DNA from: Chionoecetes opilio
Lineage: Eukaryota; Arthropoda; Malacostraca; Decapoda; Majidae
DNA: 64,000 nt
NCBI GenBank assembly: GCA_016584305.1
Contig: JACEEZ010000369.1
Coordinates: 141,855 to 205,854 of the forward strand
Direction: 5' to 3'
Positions 21,611 to 32,419 of the stretch are shown in pieces. How positions within the stretch are numbered: the stretch's first letter is position 1; each line of letters begins with the position of its first letter. The position numbers were made by a program, and so were the translations under genes. The notes below the pieces were generated by a model. That model was given only the letters and a program-made list of their open reading frames with translations, was not told the origin of the DNA and ran no database searches.

Positions 21611-22110
21611 CCAAGAGGATGGTTATAGTGTTGTTAGAAACAGTGCAGAGAAGGATGACCAAAATGATACAAGGGATGCGTAACTTTAGTTATGAGAGGA
21701 GATTGAAGTTATTAAAATTACACTCACTCGAGAGACGCAGAGTAAGGGGCGATCTGATAGAAGTTTTTAAGTGGATAAAGGGATTTAATAAAGGTAGGAA
21801 AAGTTCTTACGGCTTTTAACCAGGGTAGAACAAGAAGTAACGGATTCAAGCTGGAAAAGCGTAGATTTAGAAAGGAAATAGGGAAAAACTGGTTCACAAA
21901 TAGGGTGGTGAATGAATGGAATGGTCTCAGTAGACAGGTAGTTAGTGCGGAGGCATTAGGGAGCTTTAAAGAGGAGCTGGATAGGTTCATGGATGGGGAT
22001 GAAAGGTGGATGTAGGTAGTGTTAGGTGACAGGAACTACCACGTGTAGGCCTCGCGGCCTCTTGTAGCTTCCTTATTTTCTTATGTTCTTATGTTCTTTC
22101 TTATGTTCGT
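21611..22110 (+). pseudogene. CR1-like LINE 3' end
   Basis: Encodes the conserved C-terminus of CR1-type LINE proteins. The first frame reads ETVQRRMTKMIQGMRNFSYE, then RLKLLKLHSLERRRVRGDLI and EVFKWIKGFNKG. After a frameshift near 21800 it continues FKLEKRRFRKEIGKNWFTNR, VVNEWNGLSRQVV and SFKEELDRFMDGDERWM to a stop near 22015. A short 3'UTR (CTCGCGGCCTCTTGTAGCTT) ends in TTATGTTC repeats, the expected CR1 3' microsatellite. It abuts the outer edge of FB1 with no gap. Truncated 3' copies lie at 16650-16730 and 52460-52600. Confidence 0.88.
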
Positions 22111-22381
22111 CTTCTGTTTTTGGTGTTGTTTTTTCCTAACTTCCCACCCATCTCTTTTTTCCACATGTCGTAGCCTTCCAGCCTACTCTGACTTCCCTTC
22201 CATTATCCTTTAGTACACTAGTCATTGGACCATGGTTTCCTCTCTCTCTCCCACTTTATTTTATTTTATTTTTTACTTTATTGTTGAATTCTTATAGGTA
22301 TTACTTACAGTCAGGAACTTCAGCTGGACTACTGAAAACTATCTTTGACTTTACAGGAATGTGTAAAATGGGAATGTTTTT

Positions 22382-22651
<270 letters not shown>

Positions 22652-22826
22652 TTTTCACCTACCTGCTTCCCTGTCGCTTTGTGCTCTTGAAATCTGTTTG
22701 TTTATTTTCAGTGTTGTGTCAGAGAACGTCATGAATCATAAACAGGTATCATGAGATAGCCATTGTGTGTATGTGTGTATGGCCTGGTTCAGACTACACG
22801 TATTTGCTACGTGCGTCTTGTTATCG

Positions 22827-22912
22827 TGACGTCACCGTGACGTCACGATGACGTTACCTAGTCTCACTGGTCACTCCCGCTCGCTCTTATCAGAAAAATT
22901 TGCAGTATAAAA
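22827..22912 (+). promoter_or_regulatory. Three CRE-like sites and a TATA box
   Basis: TGACGTCA lies at 22827-22834 and 22838-22845, and TGACGTTA at 22849-22856. Their starts are 11 bp apart, about one helical turn. TATAAAA follows at 22906-22912. This looks like an ATF/CREB-type proximal promoter, but no convincing gene follows. It may be the promoter of a mobile element; GGTTCAGACTACACG just upstream resembles a transposon end. Confidence 0.4.
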
Positions 22913-23214
22913 CCGCCTTGCTTTCCTTACTTCCTCCCTTTTGTACCCCATGACACACCTATTACTCCCTTCACTATATCCCCCTTCACTCCCTGCCCTA
23001 CCTATATAGCGCTATAATCCCTGACAACAGCGCTATTGCAAAGTTTACAAGTGGATTCTGTATAGCGGGGTCCACAGGTATTGCCACATATCGCAGTCGT
23101 GGCGCTATTTTTCATGTCACTAATAATTGCTACCTATGGGCCCCAGACATAACTACGTCACGGTTTGTTTACATCGGTGCATTGTGGGGATAAGTCGGGG
23201 TCGCCGCGGATGGA

Positions 23215-23619
23215 CCTACGAAGGGAAAACTACGGCGATGGAAGAATTTCGAGTTATTTTGCGCGAAATTGATATTCCAGGTGCTATATTACTGTGCTCT
23301 GTTCTCACTGACAACACTATAGAGAAGACCTGAGGTAATGGCTAATGTGCAGAGGCTTCTAAACCAAGAAAACAGAGTCATAACAGAGCCTCGTCAAAAG
23401 GTAAGCAACTGGTAGGTACGTAATGTGTCCCTACCACTTGCTTACTTCTTAATGAGACTCTGCTGTGACTGTTTTCCTGGTTTAGAAGCCTTTGCTCATC
23501 AACCATCACCTCAGGTCTTCTCTATGTTGTCAGCGAGCACGGAAATATAGCACCTGGAATATCAATTTCGCCCAAAACAACGTGAATTATTTTCATCGCC
23601 GTAGTCTTATCTTTGTAGG
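23215..23619. repeat. 405-bp near-perfect palindrome
   Basis: Arms of about 190 bp run from CCTACGAAG (23215) and CTTTGTAGG (ends 23619) to a short centre near 23417 (GTACGTAATGTGTC). Matching internal phrases include GAAATTGATATTCCAGGTGC and TCTAAACCA(A/G)GAAAACAG. The left arm is the end of a plus-strand frame (23127-23333) reading MEEFRVILREIDIPGA, which is reminiscent of SAP-like repeats in invertebrate transposon proteins (weak). Part of the centre recurs near 32380-32415. Confidence 0.8.
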
Positions 23620-23714
23620 TTGTACATATTCATGGTTATGATAGTATTAAAATGCCTTATTAATTGAGTTCCTTTTGTTGCCTTTCCTCATAATAAGTAG
23701 TGGTACATCATAGT

Positions 23715-23911
23715 TTAAGTGTTACTTGACGAGCCAATGAATACTCTTGAGTTTACACCAACATCACCAACCTTTGCTTTGATTTATCTTATTACTTCAT
23801 CCATAAACAAGTTGCATAACCACGGTGACATTACCCATCCTTGCCTCATGGTACCTGGTACTGTCGTCTACCGATATTTTTATCCCTACACAAATCGGGA
23901 AAACTCGCCGA
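23715..23911 (-). pseudogene. LINE RT motif B fragment (FB2 empty site 1)
   Basis: Minus-strand translation gives TMRQGWVMSPWLCNLFMDEV, the RT motif B region. Identical in layout to 23955-24110 and to the inverted copy split by FB2 at 26750-26875/27634-27780. The insertion point of FB2 corresponds to CTTCATCC at 23795-23802. Confidence 0.75.
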
Positions 23912-23954
23912 CGGTATAGGTTATGGTTATAGGTTATAGGTTATGGTTAGGTTA

Positions 23955-24110
23955 GATTTTGCTTTGATTTATCTTATTACTCCATCCATAAACAAGTTGC
24001 ATAGCCACGGTGACATTATCCATCCTTGCCTCATGGTACCTGGTACTCTTGTCTACCGAAATGCTCGTCCCTACACAAATCGGGAAAACTCGCCGACGGT
24101 AATGGTTAGG
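23955..24110 (-). pseudogene. LINE RT motif B fragment (FB2 empty site 2)
   Basis: A direct repeat of the preceding fragment. CTCCATCC at 23980-23987 is the exact complement of the 8-bp duplication flanking FB2. Ends in AACCT/TTAGGT-type repeats. Confidence 0.75.
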
Positions 24111-24160
24111 TTAGGTTACCGTTAAGTTAGGTAAAGGTCAGTTAGGTTAGGTATTCATAA
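24110..24160. repeat. Degenerate TTAGGT repeats
   Basis: Several TTAGGT units. Related tracts lie at 24415-24510, 27240-27480, 31090-31170, 37490-37625, 50775-50905 and 59440-59480. Confidence 0.8.
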
Positions 24161-24189
24161 TCACAGGTAAAAGCTTATTAGTTAATATA

Positions 24190-24300
24190 TAATAATAGTT
24201 ATACATACATACTCCACTCCATACACACTCTTTAACCCTTCAATACATCCCACATTCCCTCCCAGTCTACTCTGTCATATGCTGTGGTATTAGTCCAGAT
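24190..24300 (-). pseudogene. LINE RT motif A fragment
   Basis: Minus-strand frame reads TTAYDRVDWEGMWDVLKG, the RT motif A region and following helix. No further motifs in frame. Confidence 0.6.
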
Positions 24301-24554
24301 GAACATCGAACTCACTTTGGTGGACGAAACTATTTTTTTCTGGTGTGTTTTGAATGAATCTGCTAACCGTTTCTGTCGCAATTTTTTTATTTTTTTATTA
24401 TATATATTTTTTTTAGGTAAAGGTTAGTTTTTTTTTTTTTTTAGTTGGTAAGGTTGGTTAGGTATAGATTGGTAGGGTTAGGTTAGGTTGGGTAAGGTTG
24501 GTTGGGTTTTTAGGTTTTTTTTTTTTTTTGTCATTTTGCAAAAAAAAAACAAAA

Positions 24555-24830
24555 ACCAAAAAAAAATTTTTCGTCCCCCAAATGATTTCGTTTTCATCTG
24601 GATTTTTATCAAATGCTTTCTCTAAACCCATAATGTGCATACTCTCTTGTTTTTGCTACCTTGCCCCTTAAATTATCATTCGCATATCAAAACTATCTAA
24701 CAACCTTTCCCCTTTTCAAAATCTCCCTTTGCTCCTCACAAATTACCTTCCCATTTGTTTTTTTGTACCTTCCAATTAGGGTTTCCCATACAGTTTTGCC
24801 TCATCACTTGGGTACATATTAGTCAGGAGC
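24555..24830 (-). pseudogene. LINE RT fragment around motif A
   Basis: Minus-strand pieces read YKKTNGKVICEEQREILKRG (fingers region, EEQ...KG pattern), then about 37 residues on, MGLEKAFDKNPDENEIIWG, which matches motif A (xLEKAFD). Frameshifted and homopolymer-rich. Confidence 0.6.
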
Positions 24831-26740
24831 ATTAAAAAAAAAAATTTAACAAAAACCCTAGAAAAATAGTAGAAAGCTGTTTTTTTCGGGGGAGCTCCGA
24901 AAACCATAAGCAGCCCGGCAAAGTTCGAAAATTCAACCTGGTGGCATTTTCAAATTGAAGATGGCCGCTTAACAATTTTTGATAAATGGTTAAAATACCA
25001 AAAAGGGTAAGGAAAATTATTACGTGGGCCCAGCCATGTTCATTTTTATTTAAAAAATTAGCACAAAGGTAATTACTAGTATATTATAATAAAAAGTGAG
25101 TGTTAAAATTCCATAAATTAAAAATTAAAATTTTGGGGATCCACATGTGTGATCCAGAGGCTGAGATGGAGGGAAAATTCTTTTTTTTTCAGAGTTTTTC
25201 CAACGCCACCCTCCCTATTTGTAAAAACATGGGAAGAACCTAAGAGTAAGTAGTTTAAATAAATAAGTAAATATTTATTGCTATATAAATTAAAAACAAC
25301 GAATTTTTTAAAAATGCATAAAAGCAAGTGTCTGTCGAGCCAAGCTTCCCTGACAGGGAAAATTCATTTAATTAGGTGCATTTTAACATGCTAAAAACCC
25401 CAGCCCTAGCAAAATTATCCTTGATTACTATGTTATAAATAGTAGTAAAAAAAAACTAAAAAAAAATAGTGTGTGAATTTTGTGTTATTAATAATTATCA
25501 AAAGCAATATAATAATAAAAAAAATAATAAAAATAAATAAATAAAAAAAAAGTTTTCGTTTTTGGGGAATGGTTTTAAAAAACATACATTCAAATATCTC
25601 TGCTAAGAAATTTTGATGTATGAAATTTCTTATTTTCCCTTTTGAATCTAAATAGTTGTTTGTTTTAACTGAACTTTTAATTTTAGTGGGTAAGTGTTTA
25701 ATAAATTGGGGGAACTAAAATACTTTTTTATTAAAGCGTTTTTGAAATGTGACAATCAAATCTACTTTTTGTTCTATCTGTAAATTTCTAAATTAGTAAT
25801 TCCTTTCTAGTGTTCTCAAGTCGAAAATGAATGTCCTCTAAACTTCCGATTGCACGTTTTGTCCTTTATGGGGACATCTTCTTCAAGGGTTGCCATGGCC
25901 TGCTGTCCCACATCAACCGGTTGTGACCATATTACCCATGTTCTTGTTTACTAGGGGCCCGGGAGTTATAGTGTTTGACGGTTTGGGATGCTTCCCCAAC
26001 TAAAACTGCGGGAACGCAGAAAGCCAAAAAGAACACTTCTCCTGACTTGTTTTTTGATTGGAACGAAACCCCCAACATCAAAAAACTTCTTGGTAATGGC
26101 AGGATAAGGACCCTTAAAACCAAAAAATAAAGGGGGAAATATGAGGCTGTGGGTATAATTGTCAACAGAGTGTTGCGAGTTGATGGCTGATTGCATAAAG
26201 TGCCTGATTACTCACTGCCTAGATGGTGCCCCAACTCAAAATTCCCTTCGTTGTCGTGGGAACTGATACGACTTGCGGTGATGATGTGCACAGCCACCCC
26301 AACATGAAACTTCATATGCTCTGTGGACGGAAACCCTTTTCATGTGTACTGTATCTTAAAACCAGGAATTGTTCTAGCATCAAACACCCTGATGTTTGTA
26401 CATGCAATCACTGGATTGATACTGTTTTCTTCCATATACAAACAAGGGAAAAAAAGGGCCCTTTAGCTGTTCGATTGATGACAATTGGGGCTTTTTGAGT
26501 GTTTTCTCTCAGTCTGCACCAGTCGGATGAGTAGCACCATAGGGAGTTTTTTCTACTAAAACTGTATGGAGCTGTCCGGGCAAAATTTACTAGACAACTC
26601 GCTTTTTATGTACTTCCGATCTACACGTGAGCGTCCTTATCCTCATCGGTTTCAAATTTGGGAAAATCCCTCCCCCTTTAGCAGCTGCCAAGTTCCATAG
26701 CTATAGAACTGGGAAACCCCTTTGGGTTCCTAACGATAAC
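24831..26740. other. No gene recognised
   Basis: AT-rich until about 25800 with many A/T homopolymers. 25800-26740 is balanced in composition, but I recognise no domain in its short frames. A stretch near 26690-26760 leads into AACCT repeats and the LINE fragment. Confidence 0.5.
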
Positions 26741-26749
26741 CTAACCTAA

Positions 26750-26875
26750 CCATTACCGTCGGCGAGTTTTCCCGATTTGTGTGGGGGCGAGCAATTCGGT
26801 AGACGAGAATACCAGGTACCATGAAGCAAGGATGGGTAATGTCACTGTGGTTATGCAACTTGTTTATGGATGGAG
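26750..26875 (+). pseudogene. LINE RT fragment, left of FB2
   Basis: Plus-strand frame reads MKQGWVMSLWLCNLFMDG, then stops matching exactly at the FB2 insertion. It resumes at 27634. Confidence 0.7.
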
Positions 26876-27625
26876 GGGTTACCGGTCATTTCGCCCACAC
26901 GTCAATTCGCCCACAAGACATTTCGCCCACATGTAAGAGTCAATTCGCCCACTCTAAAGTCAATTCGCCCACACGATCCATGTCACGGAGTCATGTAACT
27001 ATATCTTCCTCTGGCAGAAATGGAATGAACCAGTACCAGTAACCTTGGGCGAAATGACGGTAAATTTCTAGTGTTTGCCCATACTCTCTCACTTCCCCCA
27101 AACAAGTTTGGGGACCTGTGGGAATGCGGAGTTTTCGGGTGGGGAACAAATTATGCGTCGGAAACACGTAATTAAAGAGTTGTGTAGGGGGGGGGTAAAA
27201 TTCCCTAGATCTAGGGTAATTTCCTTATATCTAGAGAAAATTGCCTAACCAAAATAAACCTAACCTAACCAAAATTAACCTACCCTAGCAGGGGGCTTGA
27301 CCCACCGATAACCTAAGCTAACCTAACCAAATCTAACCTATGCTAACCTAACCAAATCTAACCTAACCTAACCTAAACTACCCAAATCTAACCTACCCTA
27401 ACCTAACCTAAACAAATCTAACCTAACCTCCTAGCGGGGGGGTTGGGGGGATTCTCGACACACTAAACAAATATAACCTAACCTATTAGCTCCTAGACTC
27501 CATAGTGTGGGCGAAATGACTCCATAGTGTGGGCGAAATGACTCCATAGTGTGGGCGAATTGACATGTGGGCGAAATGACTCCATGGTGTGGCGAAATGG
27601 CATGTGGGCGAAATGACCGGATACC
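26876..27625. mobile_element. Foldback element FB2
   Basis: A 750-bp element whose inverted ends are arrays of GTCATTTCGCCCACA-like units. The left terminus is GGGTTACCGGTCATTTCGCC. The right terminus, complemented, is GGTATCCGGTCATTTCGCCC. The 8-bp target duplication GGATGGAG flanks it (26868-26875 and 27626-27633), and single-copy empty sites lie at 23795-23802 and 23980-23987. The interior is mostly AACCTAACC repeats. No coding capacity. An 8-bp duplication is compatible with hAT, P, MULE or KDZ-type transposases (inference). Confidence 0.88.
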
Positions 27626-27633
27626 GGATGGAG

Positions 27634-27785
27634 TAATAAGATAAATCAAAGCAAAGGTTGGTGATGTTGGTATAGACTCAAGAGTATTCATTGGCTCGTC
27701 AAGTAACACTTAAACCATGATGTACCACTACTTATTATGAGGAAAGACAACAAAAGGAACTCAATTAATAAGGTATTGTAATACT
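27634..27785 (+). pseudogene. LINE RT fragment, right of FB2
   Basis: Continuation of the 26750-26875 fragment; it matches 23640-23790 inverted, to TAATAAG(G/)TATT and beyond. No open frame. Confidence 0.65.
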
Positions 27786-27796
27786 ATCATAACCAT

Positions 27797-28552
27797 CAGG
27801 GACGTATTTAGGATCTTGAACCATTGGGGGCTTAACCCAGCCAAGAGATCTTAAATTTTTTACAGGATAATTTTCAATTTATCTATGAGTATAATGAAAA
27901 TAAGATGTGAGACACTGTGCTCTACCATAAAGCTCAGGTAATTTGCTTAGGATAACTTTCGAAACATGAAATTAAAATAAAATTAAGACAATCTGAGTTG
28001 GGGTTCAACTTCGTTATTATTTTTATTTGCATCAGTAGGAGTAAAACACTAAGAAAAAGAGCTTTGGCGTGATGAAGCAGTCATATAGATTGTATATTCC
28101 CAATGCTTTGTTCAGTACTGAAATCTGACCAACCTCGGTCTTATAAATACTTTTTATATATTTTTACATCACAAAGGACTGGCCAAGGACACAAAAATGC
28201 ACTTGGAAAAAAATGCACTTCTGTTAACTGTATGTCTTGTCCATCTGATATTCTCTTCTTCACCTCTCCAGAAGGTCTTTTGGTGTCTCCTCTGTTATGC
28301 ACTCCTCATCTCCTCTGTTCTCTCCACCTCTCTCATGTCCTGCTCAGAAAAAGGATGTCATCAGCATACGCTAAGTAACATCTAACCAAATATCTTGTTT
28401 TTTACTATAATTTTATGTTGCCCCAGTCAGAGCTTATCTTATTTTTGTGAGAATAAAAAAATAAAAAAATAAATAAAGGTATTTGAGATCCATAAAACAT
28501 TCGGGGCCACAGCCCCCAATGCCCAGGCTATAACTACGCCAACGCCCTGCGT
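27797..28552. mobile_element. Possible decayed hAT-like element
   Basis: The left end CAGGGACGTATTTAGG and complemented right end CAGGGCGTTGGCGTAG both continue to CATTGGGGGCT. No matching target duplication is visible. Holds a LINE RT fragment. Confidence 0.35.
28215..28390 (-). pseudogene. LINE RT motif C fragment
   Basis: Minus-strand frame reads LAYADDILFLSR with both active-site Asp residues, then degrades. Confidence 0.65.
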
Positions 28553-28560
28553 TGCTACTA

Positions 28561-28815
28561 CCGTAGATAACACTATAGTCGCCAGTCACTTGCCACTACA
28601 CTAATGTCGCCAGGCACAATATATATTACAAATTCTAGCATCACTACAGACTTTACATGCCACTGAAGACATGTAGTGTGATGTACATATAAACTTCTGT
28701 GCATGCCTCTTCAGTGGTACATAAAAGGCTGTAGTCATGTTAAAATTCATAATATATTGTGCCTGGCGACATTAGTGCAGTGGCAAGTGACTGGCGACTA
28801 TAGGGTTATCCAGGG
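28561..28815. mobile_element. TA-flanked MITE, short 255-bp form
   Basis: The ends CCGTAGATAACACTATAGTC and the complement of CTATAGGGTTATCCAGGG are inverted. TA lies at 28559-28560 and 28816-28817. Inverted identity extends almost to the centre, so this is a palindromic short form of the family. Confidence 0.85.
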
Positions 28816-28848
28816 TAGTGTCACCGGCGGGTAGCCTCTTCAGCAACA

Positions 28849-28911
28849 GTCAATAACCTTGTAGTTGGTACTTGCAAAGTGTCTAGATAGGATGAAAATC
28901 TTATCTTATCT
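28849..28911 (+). mobile_element. 63-bp 5'-truncated SINE with 13-bp TSD
   Basis: Matches only the 3' tail of the SINE at 4406-4586 (GTCAATAACCTTGTAGTTGG to CTTATCTTAT). It is flanked by a perfect duplication CTCTTCAGCAACA at 28836-28848 and 28912-28924. Confidence 0.92.
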
Positions 28912-28924
28912 CTCTTCAGCAACA

Positions 28925-29335
28925 CCCGGTCACCCTTGAACGACCCTCAGCGCCAGCCCGTCACACGTCAAGATAAAGAGACAGATCTGTCTCTCTACCC
29001 TGTCACACGTCACACCCACCTGCAGGACGTCCCGCTGCGCCACACAACATAAAAACACAAGCACGTCCACCCAACGTGAACAGGGAGAGGGATTAACTTG
29101 TGGGCGCAGGTTGGCTGACCTACCTTCCTTTCTTGGCATTGGATTAATAGACACTATAAAGACACTTAAGACAGACACTTAAAGACACTAATATACACTT
29201 TAAAAGTCTATTGATCTTGCGTCCACCCTCAACACAGCACGTGACGCGGAAGCCAAATCCACTTTCGTCGAGTACTACGCCAGTACGCCATGATCGACCC
29301 CGGTAATAATTTTGTTTGTTGCAAGATTCGCAGAT
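28925..29335. other. No gene recognised
   Basis: No convincing coding or repeat signal. Confidence 0.5.
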
Positions 29336-29834
29336 TAATTGAGGCGTCCCGCATTAGAAGGGCCGCTCGCGCCAAAATAAAAAAGTGAGAAAAATGCGTT
29401 CAAATTTTGGCGAACTTCTGACAACCATAACTTTCTTATTAATTATGCTATGACAATGAACTTAGTCTCAAAATAACCGGTAGGCAATCACAATCACGAT
29501 GGCCTCAAAAAATGTTCGAGATCGTGATATTCACTACCAAATTTTTGCATAGTTATGGCATACTGTGTTATGGTTTCGGAAGTTCACCGAAGTTTGAGTG
29601 CTTTTTTTTTTTTAATACTGCACAATAATGGTAATTCGTTAATATTGGAACATAAAAACACAAAATAACAATATTAACAATAACATAAAGTGGAAAAAAT
29701 GGTGAAGAAACAGTGCGTTGGCTTAAGGGCCGCTCATCCAGTTACCCTCTAGTAGTAGTAGGAGTAGTATTAAAACTACTAGTAGTAGTAGTAACTATTA
29801 AAAAAAATTACATCTTATATTACTATCACTACTA

Positions 29835-29837
<3 letters not shown>

Positions 29838-29870
<33 letters not shown>

Positions 29871-29879
29871 GTCAGTAGT

Positions 29880-29909
<30 letters not shown>
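29838..29909. repeat. Poly-A and poly-T hairpin with TAGTAG
   Basis: An A run and a T run are separated by GTAGTCAGTAGTAA. TAG-rich repeats lie upstream (29750-29840). Confidence 0.9.
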
Positions 29910-29915
<6 letters not shown>

Positions 29916-30338
29916 CTCCATCCCTATTGGAACTGTGTAGTGAAAACACAAGTTCTGCCTTTCACAAAAAAAAAAAAAAAAAAACTAATGAGAAAACGTC
30001 ATGTTTTCGTAATTTCAGACCACGGCCAGAGACCATAGTCTGTTGCTGCGTAATGCGGACTTGTATGAGACGCGTACCAGTCTCGAAAGAGATGCGTGGG
30101 AACCAGGCCTTGGAAGATACAAAAGATAGTTGTCGTGGCTCGCTATTTGGTTGGCGCGGCCGTAACTAATGACTATTTATTATTAGCCTTATAATAACAA
30201 TCCTGGCGTCGCGGGTCTGCAGGCTGACCATGAAAACAGAATCATGCTGCACAGATAAAAAAAATAAAAATAAAGTAATAGATTATGAAAACAATTATTA
30301 CATTTTTAATTACTAGCTGTTTACTGGGGAGGTTGAAC

Positions 30339-30364
30339 TGTGTGTGTGTGTGTGTGTGTGTGTG
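30339..30364. repeat. (GT)n microsatellite
   Basis: Pure GT run. Confidence 0.95.
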
Positions 30365-30415
30365 TCCTTTGTTATTTTTATTTATTTGTTTATTTATTTT
30401 ATTTATTTATTTATC

Positions 30416-30544
30416 GTTCAATACCAAATTTCTTTAGTTTCAATACCAAATTTAAGTCTAATACCAATCACGGTGCTTCAATACCAAATGGATTTTTCAA
30501 TACCAAATTTACCCTAATTTGGTATTGAAAAATACCAAATGCCA
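30416..30544. repeat. TTCAATACCAAATTT array
   Basis: Five to six irregular copies of TTCAATACCAAAT on the plus strand. The last two units are inverted or turned (AATTTGGTATTGAAAAATAC). It resembles the unit length and spacing of the foldback terminal arrays, though the sequence differs. Confidence 0.8.
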
Positions 30545-30928
30545 ACCCTGCTCCCATTATCTGAGAGCGTCCCGTTATCAGAGGGGAGGGGAGGGGAGGG
30601 CTCTGATAGGCCGATCCTCCCTTCACTGGAGTGAGCGGCCCATCTAATACGGAATTTCCCCGAGGAAATTTTCCGAATTATAACGGCCACTCATCCTGGA
30701 TGGGCAGCCCTTCTAACGCGGAATATTTGCTCAGCAGCGTGTTACGTCTGCATCGATGGTCGACTAAACATAATATTTATTTTCTCCTTGTAAAGATGTT
30801 CGACCTTACTGACAGGACACTCATCCACTCCCAGACGAAAGTTAAGACCTCAATAGAGTGATATACACTGTAATATCGATTTTGGCAGAATGGTCTGAGC
30901 GGCCCTTCTAATGCGGGACGCCTCAATT

Positions 30929-31872
30929 TTTTTTTTTTTTTTTGCTTGATATGTGATGCTTTCCCTAATAGAGATAGTTTTTTCCTGTGCAAACCTAGGT
31001 GTTTTTTGCAATTCGAGTAAGTGATGACAAATTTCTAATAATACACTTAGACATTTTGACGGGGAAAAAACACGCTCCAGTTGTTAAAGCATCAAATAAT
31101 AACCTAATCAAACCATTAAACTAACCTACTCTAACGTTCTAGCCTAACCCTCAAACTAACCTAACCTAACCATGATTTTTGTTTGTTTGCACATTTCATT
31201 GTTACTTTCACACTCGTTGTGACCTGTAGAAACAAAAGAAAGGTAAAAAATACTTTAATCCAGACCCAGTCATGTTCTAATTAGCCTCGACGACAACTGC
31301 GGCAGACAGATGACTACCGTGGATGTACGTTTGCGTGGATGAAAGACGTGTTATAGAGACGGATGAATGGTATGCGTATGGCAGGGGCTGAAACTGAGGT
31401 GAATATAATTAAGTGATAATGTGACAACCAGAATTTAGAGATTTTGTGGAACTGAATGCTGATATTGCGTGGGAGTGATATAGGATTGATTGATTGATTT
31501 AATGCCAAAAAGGTGGAAATGTGCCAGACATCAGAGGTCACATGGCACTATGGCAAAGCATAAAAAAGTGAAGAGGTTATAGAGAAAGAGTGAAACGGTG
31601 AGAGGAGTGCACATGATTGGATTATGATTTCTTATTACTCGGAAAATATTAATGAATTCTTGTATTGAGCAGTAATGTATTAAGTGTAGGAATATGATTG
31701 GAATAGAGATTATGTTCTCGATGCCCAGGTGGTGATGATTGCGCAGTGTATACCAAGATTACAACGCAGTATTTGTGCGTGCGGGGAATACATGATAAGA
31801 GTGCGTGGCAACTTCATCCCGTGCGTGGTGACTGAATGAATAATACAAGCCAAGGTGTGCCTGGAAACCCTA
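30929..31872. other. No gene; short AACCT tract
   Basis: AACCTAACC-type units at 31090-31170. The rest has short frames only. Confidence 0.5.
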
Positions 31873-32360
31873 AATGGACCCATTTACTCTACTTGAGGTA
31901 ACGGTAGATTGGAAATCTTCAAGACTCATATAGTAGGGCAGTGATGCTGAATTTTCGATGTGAACAGTATTTTTGATGATGCAGCCATTTTAAGTGGAGG
32001 AAAATTTGTGCGCCCTAAAACGACCGGCGCCATGCTGTGACGTCAACAACATAGGGTTGTCAAGCGGCCGCAGCGGGCCGCTCCACAGTAACATCAACTT
32101 GCATTACCCCTACTACCGCAAGATGGCCAATAATCCTCCTTCAAGTTTTGTGGTAGGTTTCACTGTTTGTGAATATATAAGTTGTAGTTTATAAGGAAGA
32201 AGTGATTAGACAGGGACAAGTGACCCATGACAACAGGCAAGTGATGACTAGGCATCGCAACTCCTTACAAAGAGCTCAAATGAACCTACAATGACATGTA
32301 GCCTACAGCTAGACAGATATACGAACTCATAGAAGAACAGGTAGAATGAGAGCGCCTTCC
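31873..32360. mobile_element. Partial copy of the THAP-associated TIR element
   Basis: Begins AATGGACCCATTTACTC and matches 48385-48555 for about 180 bp. It then switches at GCGGCCGC to a single arm of the palindrome seen at 50186-50771 (AACTTGCATTACCCCTACTA onward). This joins two parts that are 1.6 kb apart in the larger copy, so it is an internally deleted relative. Confidence 0.7.
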
Positions 32361-32419
32361 ACCTGCACACACACACACTAAGAAGTAAGGAAGTGGTAGG
32401 GACACATTACGTACTGTCA

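Larger units (their letters stand above)
29337..30928. mobile_element. 1.6-kb element with identical 32-bp TIRs
   Basis: The ends at 29337-29368 and 30897-30928 are perfect inverted copies, beginning AATTGAGGCGTCCCGCATTA and ending GAAGGGCCGCTC. Internal phrases such as GGGCCGCTCATCC and GAGCGGCCCATCTAATACGG are decayed subterminal repeats. No transposase frame. The right end runs into poly-T. Confidence 0.8.
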
